Shown here: positions 55,003 through 64,000 of the stretch, piece by piece
Layout of the letters: every line of letters begins with the position of its first letter
Numbering within the stretch: position 1 is the stretch's first letter
DNA from: Sarocladium kiliense
Lineage: Eukaryota > Ascomycota > Sordariomycetes > Hypocreales > Sarocladiaceae
Direction of reading: 5' to 3'
Assembly (NCBI GenBank): GCA_030734395.1
Contig: JAUZTG010000016.1
Span: 2,108,001 to 2,172,000 of the forward strand
Length of the DNA stretch: 64,000 nucleotides
Position numbers and translations under genes: made by a program
Notes under the pieces: model-generated
What the model was told of the DNA's origin: nothing
Databases searched by the model: none
The model's input: the letters and a program-made list of their open reading frames with translations, nothing else

Positions 55003-55009
55003 TATATAA
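55003..55009 (+). promoter_or_regulatory. TATA box of the subtilisin-like protease gene
   Basis: TATATAA, 187 bp before the ATG. The intervening sequence is C/T-rich, as expected for a fungal 5' UTR. Confidence 0.55.
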
Positions 55010-55196
55010 GTCGCATGTCCGGTCGCCACTGTTCATGTCCTCGATCATTAAGCACATTCTATCATTTCAACAATCCTCTCTTTCTCGTTCTCGTTCGTTA
55101 GGCTTTTCGTGTTTGTTCATACGACCCAACCCACCTTGCAGGTTTCTCAACAACAGTCTTCGTTTCGTCGTCTCTCAACTTATCACAACCGCCATC

Positions 55197-56488
55197 ATGC
55201 GCGCCTCTACTCTCCTCGCTCTTCTTCCCATGGCCATGGCCGCGCCTCAGGCTAAGCGCGCCAGCCCGGCCCCTCTGATTGTCCCTCGCGGAGCTGAGCT
55301 CATCGAGGGCAAGTACATTGTCAAGATGAAGGATGGCACCATCGCTGCTGCAGTCAGCGGCGCCATCTCCAAGATCGCTTCCGTCGCCGATTACACCTAC
55401 TCCCGCAAGTTCAATGGCTTTGCCGGCAGCTTGAGCGAGAAGGAGGTCAAGGATCTTCAGGAAGACCCCAATGTCGAGTACATTGAGCAGGACGCTAAGA
55501 TTGTCATGTTCGCAACACAGCAGAATGCCCCATGGGGTCTGGCCCGTATCTCGAGCTCTTCTCCCGGAGGAAGCACCTACACGTACGACGATAGCGCCGG
55601 CGAGGGCACCTGCGCATATGTCGTTGATACTGGTATCGACATTGACCACCCTGTAAGTGATGCCGCGCGGATAATCCCTGGGAGGAATCCAGACTAATAA
55701 AACATCAGGACTTCGACGGTCGCGCTGAGTTCCTGGCCAACTTTGCCGATAACAGTGATGCCGATGGTCAGGGTCATGGCACTCACGTTGCTGGCACCAT
55801 TGGCTCAACCACCTATGGTGTTGCTAAGAAGACCAAGCTCTTCGCCGTCAAGGTTCTTGACGACAATGGAGAGGGCACCAAGTGAGTTATCTGCAGTACC
55901 TGAACTCCGCGTAAAGTCAGGACACTAACAACCTCAAGCTCCGGTGTTATCGCTGGTATGGACTTCGTCGTCGATGATGCTCCTAACCAGGACTGCCCCA
56001 ACGGCATTGTCGTGAACATGTCCCTTGGTGGCTTTTTCTCCAGCGCTGTCAACTCTGCTGCTGCCAGTATCACTGGCGCTGGACACTTCCTGGCTGTCGC
56101 TGCTGGCAATGACGGCGCCGACTCCAAGGACTACTCTCCAGCCTCCGAGGCCTCGGCTTGCACAGTTGGTGCCACCGAGGAAGACGACACCCTCGCCTCA
56201 TACTCCAACGTTGGCGCGGCCGTTGATGTCCTGGCTCCTGGCTCTGATATTGAGAGCACCTGGACTGGCGGTGGCACTCAGTCCATCTCTGGTACCTCCA
56301 TGGCTAGCCCTCATGTCGCCGGCCTTGCTGCGTACCTCCTCGGTCTCGGCGAGAGCGCCGACGGCCTTTGCGACTACATTGCTTCTACTGCCCTCGATGG
56401 CGTTATCTCCGGTGTTCCCTCGGACACCGTCAACCTTCTCATCAACAACGGCGCTTCTGGCCGCAACTCTACTACTCGCCGTCACTAG
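55197..56488 (+). CDS. Secreted subtilisin-like serine protease (S8, proteinase K/Alp1 type)
   Basis: Three exons, 55197-55652, 55709-55881 and 55939-56488 (392 aa). A signal peptide (RASTLLALLPMAMAAP) is followed by an I9 propeptide (GKYIVKMKDG... DPNVEYIEQD). The mature enzyme starts near ATQQNAPWGLARIS. The triad is complete: Asp in VVDTGIDIDHPDFDGRA (completed by splicing), His in GQGHGTHVAGTIG, and Ser in SGTSMASPHVAGLAAYLL, with the oxyanion Asn in AAGNDGA. This is the group of fungal alkaline, cuticle-degrading and nutrient proteases, acting outside the cell on protein substrates. Length is normal for the family. The promoter has a TATA box next to a perfect inverted repeat. Confidence 0.95.
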
Positions 56489-57255
56489 ATGGCAGTTGAA
56501 GGGCTTAACTTGGATTGGGTTTCTTTCCCGTATAGATTTCATGACGGCACTGACCAGCGACAAGCTCCGCTGTTGGGTCGAGATATTGTAAATACATTCT
56601 ACATGACAAACACATCTTCTGACGTTTTATTTTCTTTCCGGGATCTGATCTATCAAAGCCCGGCAGTCGTCGGTCGAAGGCATAGGCTGAATTCCCCACG
56701 ACTCCCTATGCCGGGCTTCCATATCACACACTCCCTCCTGACTGTAGCTGGGTTCAAGGACTGTGTATGCCCTTAACGGCGACGTAAGCTGGCTAAGGTA
56801 GCTGGCTCGCCCTCTTGTAAGCTTTGGAATGACCGGTTCCATTCTGTTGTATACGCATGCCATATCAGGAAAAACGCGCCGCATTGCGCTGCGCTAGAAT
56901 CCTGTTAAATTCTGGAGGTTCGGCAGGAGACAGAGATGGTTCTGAGACTGAACGAGAGCACCGAGTACTAAGCTCAGGTTTGTCGACATCATGAACGAAA
57001 AGGGCTAACACAGTGCGATGATTCGCTAAGTCTATCTGCAGCCCGTGTAAGCCAGCTGCAGTAGCGCAGATTGGGCAGTGGGTAAGCCGCGGAGTGGCCT
57101 AATTGAACTAATACATCATCGACAGCTGGTCCGAAGGTGTAAATATGTAAAGCCCATTGTCGTTTCTGACCACCTCGAGTGCGCGAATCTTATTCCTAGG
57201 CAGATGTTCTTCCTCGCAACTCGCTTGTCTCGGAAAGTCACACGTCACAGGAGCC
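56489..57255. other. Intergenic: SDR promoter and protease 3' end
   Basis: 767 bp, no gene or strong motif recognised. Confidence 0.5.
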
Positions 57256-58062
57256 ATGGAAGGAAAGGTGTACATCGTCACTGGTGGTGCATCGGGCATC
57301 GGCTTTGCTACAGCACGGAGGCTTCTGGATCAAGGTGCCTCTGTCAGCGTTGGAGACATCCGCGAAGACATTCTCAAGGCGGCTCTGGGCCCCCTGAAGG
57401 AGGAACACGGAGAGCGATTGCACTACGGGATTCTCGATGTGACGAAACGCGAGCAAGTTGTTGCCTTCATCGCCACCACACGCCAAAAGTTCCATCGGCT
57501 TGATGGCTATGCTAACGTAGCAGGGACCGGTGGTCATCGCCTGGGTCACGAGCCGATATCTGCTACTACAGATGATGAATACGATCACATCATGGACCTG
57601 AATACGCGCGCAACGTATCACGCCCTTGCAGAGACGCTCCGTCCTGGTGTACTTACGGGGCCAGGCGGTAGTATTGTTTGCGTTGGCAGTATGTTCGGGC
57701 AGCGCGGATTCAAGAATGGCGCCGTCTTCGCCGCTTCCAAGCATGCCATGGCAGGGCTGGTCAAGAGTGCTGCCCTCGAGGCTGGTGGCCGCTATATTCG
57801 AGTGAACGTTGTTGAGCCGTAAGTGGAACTCAGAGCATTGACGTAGAGGATGCTGACGAGGTTGTTTCGCAGTGGCGCTATTGATACTCCGATGCATCGA
57901 AAGAATATGGCGGGCAACATGCCGGATCCTACACCAAATAATCCCATCCCACGGCTTGGGTTATCGGAGGATGTCGCGTCAACGATCGTCTTCTTGTTAG
58001 GTGACGGGGCGGCCTACATCACAGGGGCACAAATTGCAGTCGATGGAGGTGCCAACATCTGA
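57256..58062 (+). CDS. Short-chain dehydrogenase/reductase with Phe in place of catalytic Tyr
   Basis: Two exons, 57256-57818 and 57873-58062 (250 aa), joined to give VNVVEP-GAIDTPMH. The cofactor motif TGGASGIG is at 9-16, with GDIRED after strand 2 pointing to NAD(H) preference. DVT, the structural NVAG (normally NNAG) and the catalytic Ser (VGS, 145) are present, and C-terminal AYITGAQIAVDGGANI is classical. The Y-x-x-x-K site instead reads F158-A-A-S-K162 (codon TTC), so the usual proton donor is missing. The ATG at 57256 directly precedes the Rossmann strand; longer in-frame N-termini are not family-like. Either the enzyme uses altered chemistry or it is inactive. Confidence 0.88.
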
Positions 58063-58475
58063 AGCCCGGCGAGGTCGTGCCCTTCCAACGACTGCATATT
58101 TTACGTACGTTGGTTGAATGCTCATTCATGCCTTGAACACCATGGTGCCCCCCTGCGCCTGTCTCAGTGTACTTAGTCTCGTCATTGATGGATCTAGACG
58201 AGCGAAGTGAACATTGGTCAAATTGCGGTGCCTGTTGACCAGTGACCATTTGTGATAACGAGATCGGCTCCAATAATCAGACGTTCTTTTTAAAGCCAAG
58301 TCGTCATTGGATGTCAGCCTCCTGCAGTAGCGTCCTCGGCCTCCACGCCCCTCACCTCTTTCAACCTAGTGCAGAGAGAGAGAGGTGAATCTACATTGAA
58401 CATTCATGAAACCCCGCCTGATTGTCATCTGTTGCAGCCGTGAACATCTTCGCTTACCGGGTTACCAGCCGCGAC
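58063..58475. other. Intergenic: bZIP gene promoter
   Basis: 413 bp, including an AG-rich run (agagagagaggtg) at about 58373-58386. No gene recognised. Confidence 0.5.
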
Positions 58476-59371
58476 ATGGCTCGTCATACCCACCAAGTCG
58501 CATCCTCACTGGTCCGACTGGACGAAATGCCTCATCAAACCTGGGCCCGCAATTCCGACGAGGACTGGGCAGGCATTCAGAGCAGAGAAACACGCAGAAG
58601 GTTGCAAAATCGACTCAATCAGAGAGCTTGTGAGTATGATCTTAGCTACGGTTCGGTTCCAGCTTTACTAAGCCGTGTCCAGATCGTACGAGGAGAAGCC
58701 AGCGCGTCACACGCAACCCTACATATGATAACTTGATCAGATCCACTACCAAGGCTGAAGATCCTGAAATTGCCCAAAAGCGAGCTGCCCTGAGTGATTT
58801 TGCTGCCCAGGCTTTGGCAAGCTACTTGGCTGGGGATCCTCGCATAGATCACCTGATCAATCTGATACACCTCAACTTCGTCAACAGTCTAAGTACGAAC
58901 GCATCCATACTGGGACTGCATGTTGAGTGGCTCAACTGCAACTCGGTCTCGCCCATTGGGCTGTTCGGGCGAGACAAGAACGCCTCTGAACCTCCAGCAC
59001 TTGGTCCACGTAGCCTTGTTCCCACTGCTCTTCAACTACGGATGCCACATCATCCCTGGATTGACCTTTTCCCGTTCTCTGAGATGAGGGATAACTTTCT
59101 AGTCGCGACATCGTCGTACTTATCTGAAGAAGCTGAGATACAGCTATGGAACGATATCGTTGAGTCTGGGTCACCTGGTGGTGACTGGACCGGGCTGATA
59201 GTCTGGGGTGATCCATGGAATCCTGACAGCTGGGAAGTGAGCATGCGATTTATGCGCCAGTGGGGATGGCTGCTGGATGGCTGTCCCCAAATTATAGATT
59301 CCACAAACCGTTGGCGTAGGAAACGAGGCGAAGGATGTATAAGTAGAAATGGTGCCGGGTGGCATTTGTGA
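58476..59371 (+). CDS. bZIP-type transcription factor with DUF3425 domain
   Basis: Two exons, 58476-58629 and 58683-59371 (280 aa). The 53-nt intron interrupts the basic region; splicing completes RRRLQNRLNQRAYRTRRSQR, the basic motif seen in the fungal bZIP-DUF3425 family. The preceding acidic/Trp segment (SDEDWAGIQSRETRR) is equally typical. The C-terminal half is DUF3425 (PF11905), with PTALQLRMPHHPWIDLFPFSEMRDN and the GLIVWGDPWNPDSWEVS...FMRQWGWLLDGC segment. A clear leucine zipper is not visible. The protein is nuclear by family. An in-frame ATG at 58422 would add 18 residues. Targets are unknown; the nearest genes are an SDR and a secreted protease. Confidence 0.87.
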
Positions 59372-62300
59372 ATATTTAATTGTACTCTCCCAAATTCTCG
59401 GGTGTCTACAGTCTGGCACAAACTTCGCACCAGATCTGTAAGGCTTTTAAAAGATTAGTTCTTCTGACTACCTACGGATCGTTCAAGTCAAGTCTACCTT
59501 TTATAAACCCTGCTTGGACTCAAGACTAGTGAGGAAAAGCCGAGGCTTGTTTCATGACACTGCGTCTCTCCCGCAATGGAGCTTAGCGGCTGCATCATTA
59601 TACTTGAGTGAGTGGCCGTTGATTTCTTTGCCCATAAACGGACGATTACACATCCTCAGGCCAAGGCAAGCGTGCCTTCAGTACTCTAGACTTCGTAGAT
59701 ATGGTGTCCTAAGGAGGCGAGGCACCACAGACAGAAAGACAGCTCCTTGGCAGGGCATATTCAGAATATTTCGCTACTTGCGCTTATGCTTCGACGAGTC
59801 ACTTGAATCTTTGTCCTGCGAGACACGCTCTTATCACACTGAGACTACGAGTTGCAGTGCCTGTAGCCAAGAGCGTCCAGGAGAGAACTTCTGGAGCCCA
59901 CGACCCTGTTCTAGAAGTGCTAGTCATCTCCAAAGATAAGGGGTCTTTCTTGGACGCCCCGTAAATAGCCAGCTAGATGATACAGAATGGTCGAAGCACC
60001 TCGGTGTCATGTCAAAACGTGGAAAGCCCAAGTCGACAATGTTCTGTTAGGTCTGTAAGTCCAGCGTCGCCAAATGACACGCGACTGTCACGTCTATAAC
60101 GTGACCCATCGCGCGAGAATCCAAATTATGATGCCAATCTACGCTCTTCGGCTCGGGACCCATTGTGGTGATGCCGCGCTTAGCTAGAAAGGTTAAGCTC
60201 TGGGCATGCATATTGTGGCAGGCCAAGCTTCAAAAGTGCGGCAGTAGATGGAGAACAAGCGTAGCGCCACAGCCGAAGCCATCTCGAGGAATATTCCGCA
60301 TGGGGTAGCCGGGCGCCGTGAATGGCCTGGAACCCGGACAAGGATCGAGGTCGCTATCGCGCGACAAGGCCAAGGGATTGAAGGTGTCCAGACAGCAGCG
60401 CAGTATTCAGGAGTCATGGCCCCCACGAAAGAAAGGATTCAGAGAAAGCCAGATAACGCAAGTTACGCGGCATCATCCACTTAATAGGCTTTTGCAATAG
60501 CAGATTGCATGGGCTGGATAGAGGGTCGCTTTGGCCGCGCCATAGTGAATAGAGAACCACCGAATATGCAGGTAGCAAGTGCTATTACCTCCGTATGCGA
60601 TCGGCCAGCTGGAACAACATGGTCACATGTCGCATTCTTGGTATGATGAGCACGAGCGGGTTAGCCGTTATCAAAAAGGTGCATGCTGGAACTTGCTCGC
60701 CCGCGGTGACCCCCGCCGAGGCCTTGCGTTTATAGTTAGACGATCGGCCCATGATACATTGGCCAGCCAAGTCGAGACTTTGTAACGTGCTAAAGTACTG
60801 CTTAGAGCCATTGTCTCAGAGGCAGATGGTTGGGGGATCCTTGGCCAACCCACCGAGCACCGTATTTGTGTGGGCGTTGACTGTATCGGCAATTGGCAAG
60901 GGCAAATCCAGGGACGTGAGCTAGCTCTCTCTTCGGCACCGACTTTGGCCCAGGGTTCCTCGTGCCTTGATAAGAGGTCTGCATCAGGTGCGCATGTAAT
61001 AGAGCAGCAAGCGGACACAGACAATTGATGCACGGAGGTGGACCGAGGAAGCCTGTTGTCGCTTGCGTTTCTTCGCGCCGTTTGAGCAAGTATTCCTTTA
61101 TCCGAGGCGACCAGGGGAGCAGCACATCTGGGGATGAAGTTCACTCCAACTGTCCTAAGCCTGGGCGGGCGTTGGTTCTGCGTCCTTGTCTTGAGGTAGC
61201 GTAGACGGACGGTGTGGCAGCCAATCATGGCCGTACTGTAGTAGAAGAAAACTATTGAGTCTGATTCGGCGGAGATCCGCATCTCCAGGTCCCTAGGCCA
61301 AGGGACTACCTGCCCAGATCATCCCGGGCCCTGGGCGATATTGACCTGCCCAATCGGTGGTGGCGTCACCACGGCAGTGCCAGTCTTAGAGCGAACCTTG
61401 CCCAGGGTCAGATGCATGATCGGCCCCGTAATTCTTATCTGCACAGCTTAAAAGCCAGGATCCAACGAGGCCGTCTTGGTCTGGGTTTGCGGGGGAATGG
61501 GGGTCGTTACGCGTGTCCCAGCGCCATGACGGGGGAGATTGGGTACCTTAGTGTCGTCGAGTATTGAGTACTGTACCTAGGTGATGTGACGAACAGGAGG
61601 CCTAGTTCAGGATCTTGGTCCTTCAAGTCACCGGTATCGTCGTGGCTCGACATGAGCTAACGAAGGCGACTATCTTCATTCCTCCCCCCCCCCCCCCCCT
61701 TAGGTGGACGACCCCAGTCGCAAAGAAGGGAATCGGTGCCATATTGCGAGCCACTGTCCACTCATTCGGGCATGTGATGGCGAGAGCCGTTGCACAGTTG
61801 TAGAGCGAGATTAGATACAAGAAGTGGTGGCGAGCGTTGCAATCGAGGCTTCTGGTTGTCAGACGCATTCGAAGCTGATGGCGATAGACGATGGAGAAGA
61901 AGACCAAGGAAAGAACCCGCGAATAAATGCATGGGCCAAGACACAACGATTCAGGCATATTTATCTAAGCGAGCTGGATAACAGGTAGTACTCTTGTCTT
62001 AGTGGCGCTATCGTATCAACGTCAAGACTGACCCTGTCTTCCTGGGTGGACAGTCCATCAACCCGCCACAGCTGCATGTACATGGCTCTACCGCTTGGCT
62101 GGGCCTTGTGTTATCACTCTATCTGGTCCATGACGTGCTTATCATGTAAACCTTAATGCATTCCAAGGAACTTTTGCCACAGAGAAACAATAAGGGAAGC
62201 TTCGCGTCGTTCCAAGACTGGCCATGCCTCGGCAGGCTTCGTTCGTTCCGGACCAACACACAAGCTCGGCGTTGTGTAGCATCGCACTGCAGCACTAGGC

Positions 62301-62744
62301 CTTTAGCAGGAGTTTGCATTATCATCCTCAGACTTGGGCGAACCATATAGGTCAATGTTTCATGTAGCACTGAGGGGCACGACTGGGTGGCCTCTGGGCC
62401 TTTTGCTGATCCTTTGGCCACGGATCTTCCCGCCAATTTAATCGTGGCGTAAAAGGCAGCTCGGACGACGGATGGCAGGTGGAAGTTTCTTGGCCAGGTC
62501 CGATTTCCCTTCTTGGCGTTGCCATTAGAGATAATGCTGGGCTAATTGTCGTTCGACTACAATGTACAACGTTGGAGATATCAGACATCGCTCACCTCCC
62601 TGGCCACAGCCTGGGATATAAAATCAGATACGGGCCCTGTTCACTGCCTCCGAGTTACTCCTCCATCGGTTCCGTCTGTGTTCTTTATTGATTAATAAGT
62701 TGCTACTCTTCCGCTTCGGAGTGAACCAGCGTTGAGTCGCAACA
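59372..62744. other. 3.4-kb gene-poor region
   Basis: No recognisable coding domain. The longest frame (60671-61282, minus, 203 codons) has Arg/Ser/Pro-rich composition like non-coding DNA. It contains a 16-nt poly-C run and, near the end, the oligopeptide-transporter promoter with TATAAAA at 62617-62623, 128 bp before its ATG. Confidence 0.5.
61684..61699. repeat. Homopolymer run of 16 C
   Basis: Uninterrupted C16 preceded by CCT. The complementary G16 could form a quadruplex. Length may be uncertain because homopolymers are error-prone in assemblies. Confidence 0.8.
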
Positions 62745-64000
62745 ATGTCAGAGGAGAAACGAGAAATCTACTCTGGCGATGCCCCCAGCTCACCGGGCGC
62801 TCAGTCCGCTGGTGATCGGGGGGTCCTGACGGGTGAGAAGCCCACGCTATATGCTCAGGAGACAGAGATTACCGACCTTGAGCGTACCATTGAGCAGCAA
62901 CTTAATGTCACTGAGGATGACCTTCTTGAGGCCAAGTCTGTTGCTGCAACCATGACCCTTGAGGGGACACGTCAGGTAATCAATACAACGTTTGGTGTCT
63001 TGTTTACTTCAGCATTTACTTACTATGTATTTTCAGATGATGATGACTGTCCGCAAGATCCATGAGCGTGATCCCAACTTTCCCCATATGATTTTGCTCA
63101 AGATCGATGAGTTCCTCGGTGATCCGGATATCTTCGAGCGACCTGAGAAGCACGAAGAGCTTATCTACGAGATGAAGCTGGAGGCGGCTTTGATCACCAA
63201 CAACAGCCCCTACTCTGAGGTGCGAGCCGTGGTCGACAACAAGGATGACCCTACCATGCCCTGCTCGACTGTGCGTGCGTGGGTCATTGGTATCTTTTTC
63301 TCAACTTTGATGGCTTTCACGAATCAGCTCTTCAGTATCCGACAGCCTTCAATCTACATTGAGTCTAATGTTGCCCAGTTGCTTGCTTACCCTCTGGGCA
63401 AGGCATGGGAGCGTTGGGTACCTGCTTGGGAGTTCAAGCTCTTTGGTCAGACTCATAACCTCAACCCCGGCCGTTTCAACAAGAAAGAGCACATGTTGAT
63501 TGCTATCATGGCGAACACGGCTAAGTCTCTGCCCTACACTGCATACATCATCTGGACCCAAGTCCTGGAGCAATGGTTCAATCAGCAGTATGCCCGTAGC
63601 TTTGCCTACCAGATCCTCATTGCTTTGTCAACCAACTTCATCGGCTACGGTCTTGCTGGTCTGACTCGCCGCTTCATCGTCTACCCGTCATACTGTGTGT
63701 GGCCTGCCTCCTTGGTCACTATTGCCCTGAACTCGGCCCTTCACGACGACAACAACTGGGCTGTTCCTGGACCATTCAAGCGTTTCTTCGAGATGTCTCG
63801 CTACAAATTCTTCCTATGGTCCTTCGGTGCCATGTTCATCTACTTCTGGTTCCCCAACTACTTGATGCAGATCTTGACCTTCTTCAGCTGGATGACCTGG
63901 ATAGCGCCTGATAACCCGAACTTGAACGTCATGACCGGCTTCTACAATGGTCTCGGCCTGTTTAATCCTTGGCCTACCTTTGACTGGAACGTCCTCATGT
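62745..64000 (+). CDS. Oligopeptide transporter, OPT family (N-terminal part)
   Basis: Exon 1 is 62745-62975 and exon 2 runs from 63037 past the window end; about 398 residues are visible. The ~75-aa hydrophilic N-terminus is followed after splicing (CAG|GTAATC...TTCAG) by MMMTVRKIHERDPNFPH, then NSPYSEVRAVVDNKDDPTMPCSTVRAWVIGI, the OPT family's entry motif. Next come NPGRFNKKEHMLIAIMAN and GYGLAGLTRRFIVYP...CVWPASL, and the NPWPTFDWN region is reached at the window edge. OPT carriers import tetra- and pentapeptides or glutathione with protons across the plasma membrane. A peptide importer some 7 kb from a secreted protease would fit protein scavenging, but linkage may be chance. The protein is truncated only by the window. 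Confidence 0.93.

Noticed and set aside
55098..55808. 236-codon minus-strand frame
   Set aside because: Antisense to exon 1 and the first intron of the subtilisin-like protease; the plus strand carries a full family signature, and this frame has no recognisable domain.
58630..58740. Alternative acceptor at 58740 for the bZIP gene intron
   Set aside because: It puts the DUF3425 frame out of phase with the GTGAGT donor, whereas the acceptor at 58682 restores both frame and the basic-region motif.
60671..61282. 203-codon minus-strand frame in the 59-62 kb gap
   Set aside because: Arg/Ser/Pro-rich, no recognisable motif, no supporting splice partners; most likely chance.

Overview
The window is nuclear DNA from a filamentous ascomycete (Pezizomycotina). 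Supporting signs are many 50-70 nt introns with GTANGT donors and CTAAC/CTGAC branch points, Zn2Cys6 and bZIP-DUF3425 regulators, a siderophore (SIT) transporter, a GH64 glucanase and a proteinase-K-like protease. I cannot name the species. Intron-exon structures below were built by hand from splice signals and reading-frame continuity. Gene families come from motif recognition, not from a search.

Layout. 0-5.7 kb: the end of a Sec14-like protein, an MDP-1-like HAD phosphatase, then a probable siderophore module on the minus strand: a TAFC-esterase-like hydrolase and a SIT transporter. Two exact ATCTGATAA iron-GATA motifs lie upstream of the esterase. 5.7-9.4 kb has no recognisable gene. 9.4-20.6 kb: an acetoacetate-decarboxylase-like protein, a YtcJ-type amidohydrolase, an NCS1 permease divergent from a hydantoinase-DUF917 fusion, and a Zn2Cys6 regulator. 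This looks like a nitrogen-scavenging (hydantoin or related cyclic amide) cluster. 21.3-24.2 kb: a multidomain IPT/TIG protein with a metalloprotease-like core whose catalytic motif is broken.

24.9-40.3 kb is the most interesting part: nine tightly packed genes that look like a catabolic cluster for a cyclic or aromatic compound. They are a secreted muconate-cyclase-like lactonase, a carboxymuconolactone-decarboxylase-like protein, an MFS importer, a Baeyer-Villiger monooxygenase, a NirA-like Zn2Cys6 regulator, an EthD-like protein, a PF04199 cyclase-fold hydrolase, an ABM-type dimeric-barrel protein and an HSL-type alpha/beta hydrolase. Eight of the nine form four head-to-head pairs. Three of the four shared promoters carry exact ATGTCCG/CGGACAT half-sites, including a perfect dyad (CATGTCCG-N6-CGGACATG) midway between the EthD-like and cyclase genes and an everted version in the regulator's own promoter. 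The fourth carries a one-mismatch form. The simplest reading is a single regulon run by the embedded Zn2Cys6 protein.

40.7-46.3 kb returns to housekeeping genes: a CTDK-I-like cyclin with an RGG tail, a PTEN/Tep1 phosphatase and a Pom33/TMEM33 membrane protein with a 16-nt micro-exon. 48.4-64 kb is sparse: a GH64 glucanase, about 5.4 kb without genes, a subtilisin-like protease, an SDR lacking the catalytic tyrosine, a bZIP-DUF3425 regulator, about 3.4 kb without genes, and the start of an oligopeptide transporter cut by the window edge.
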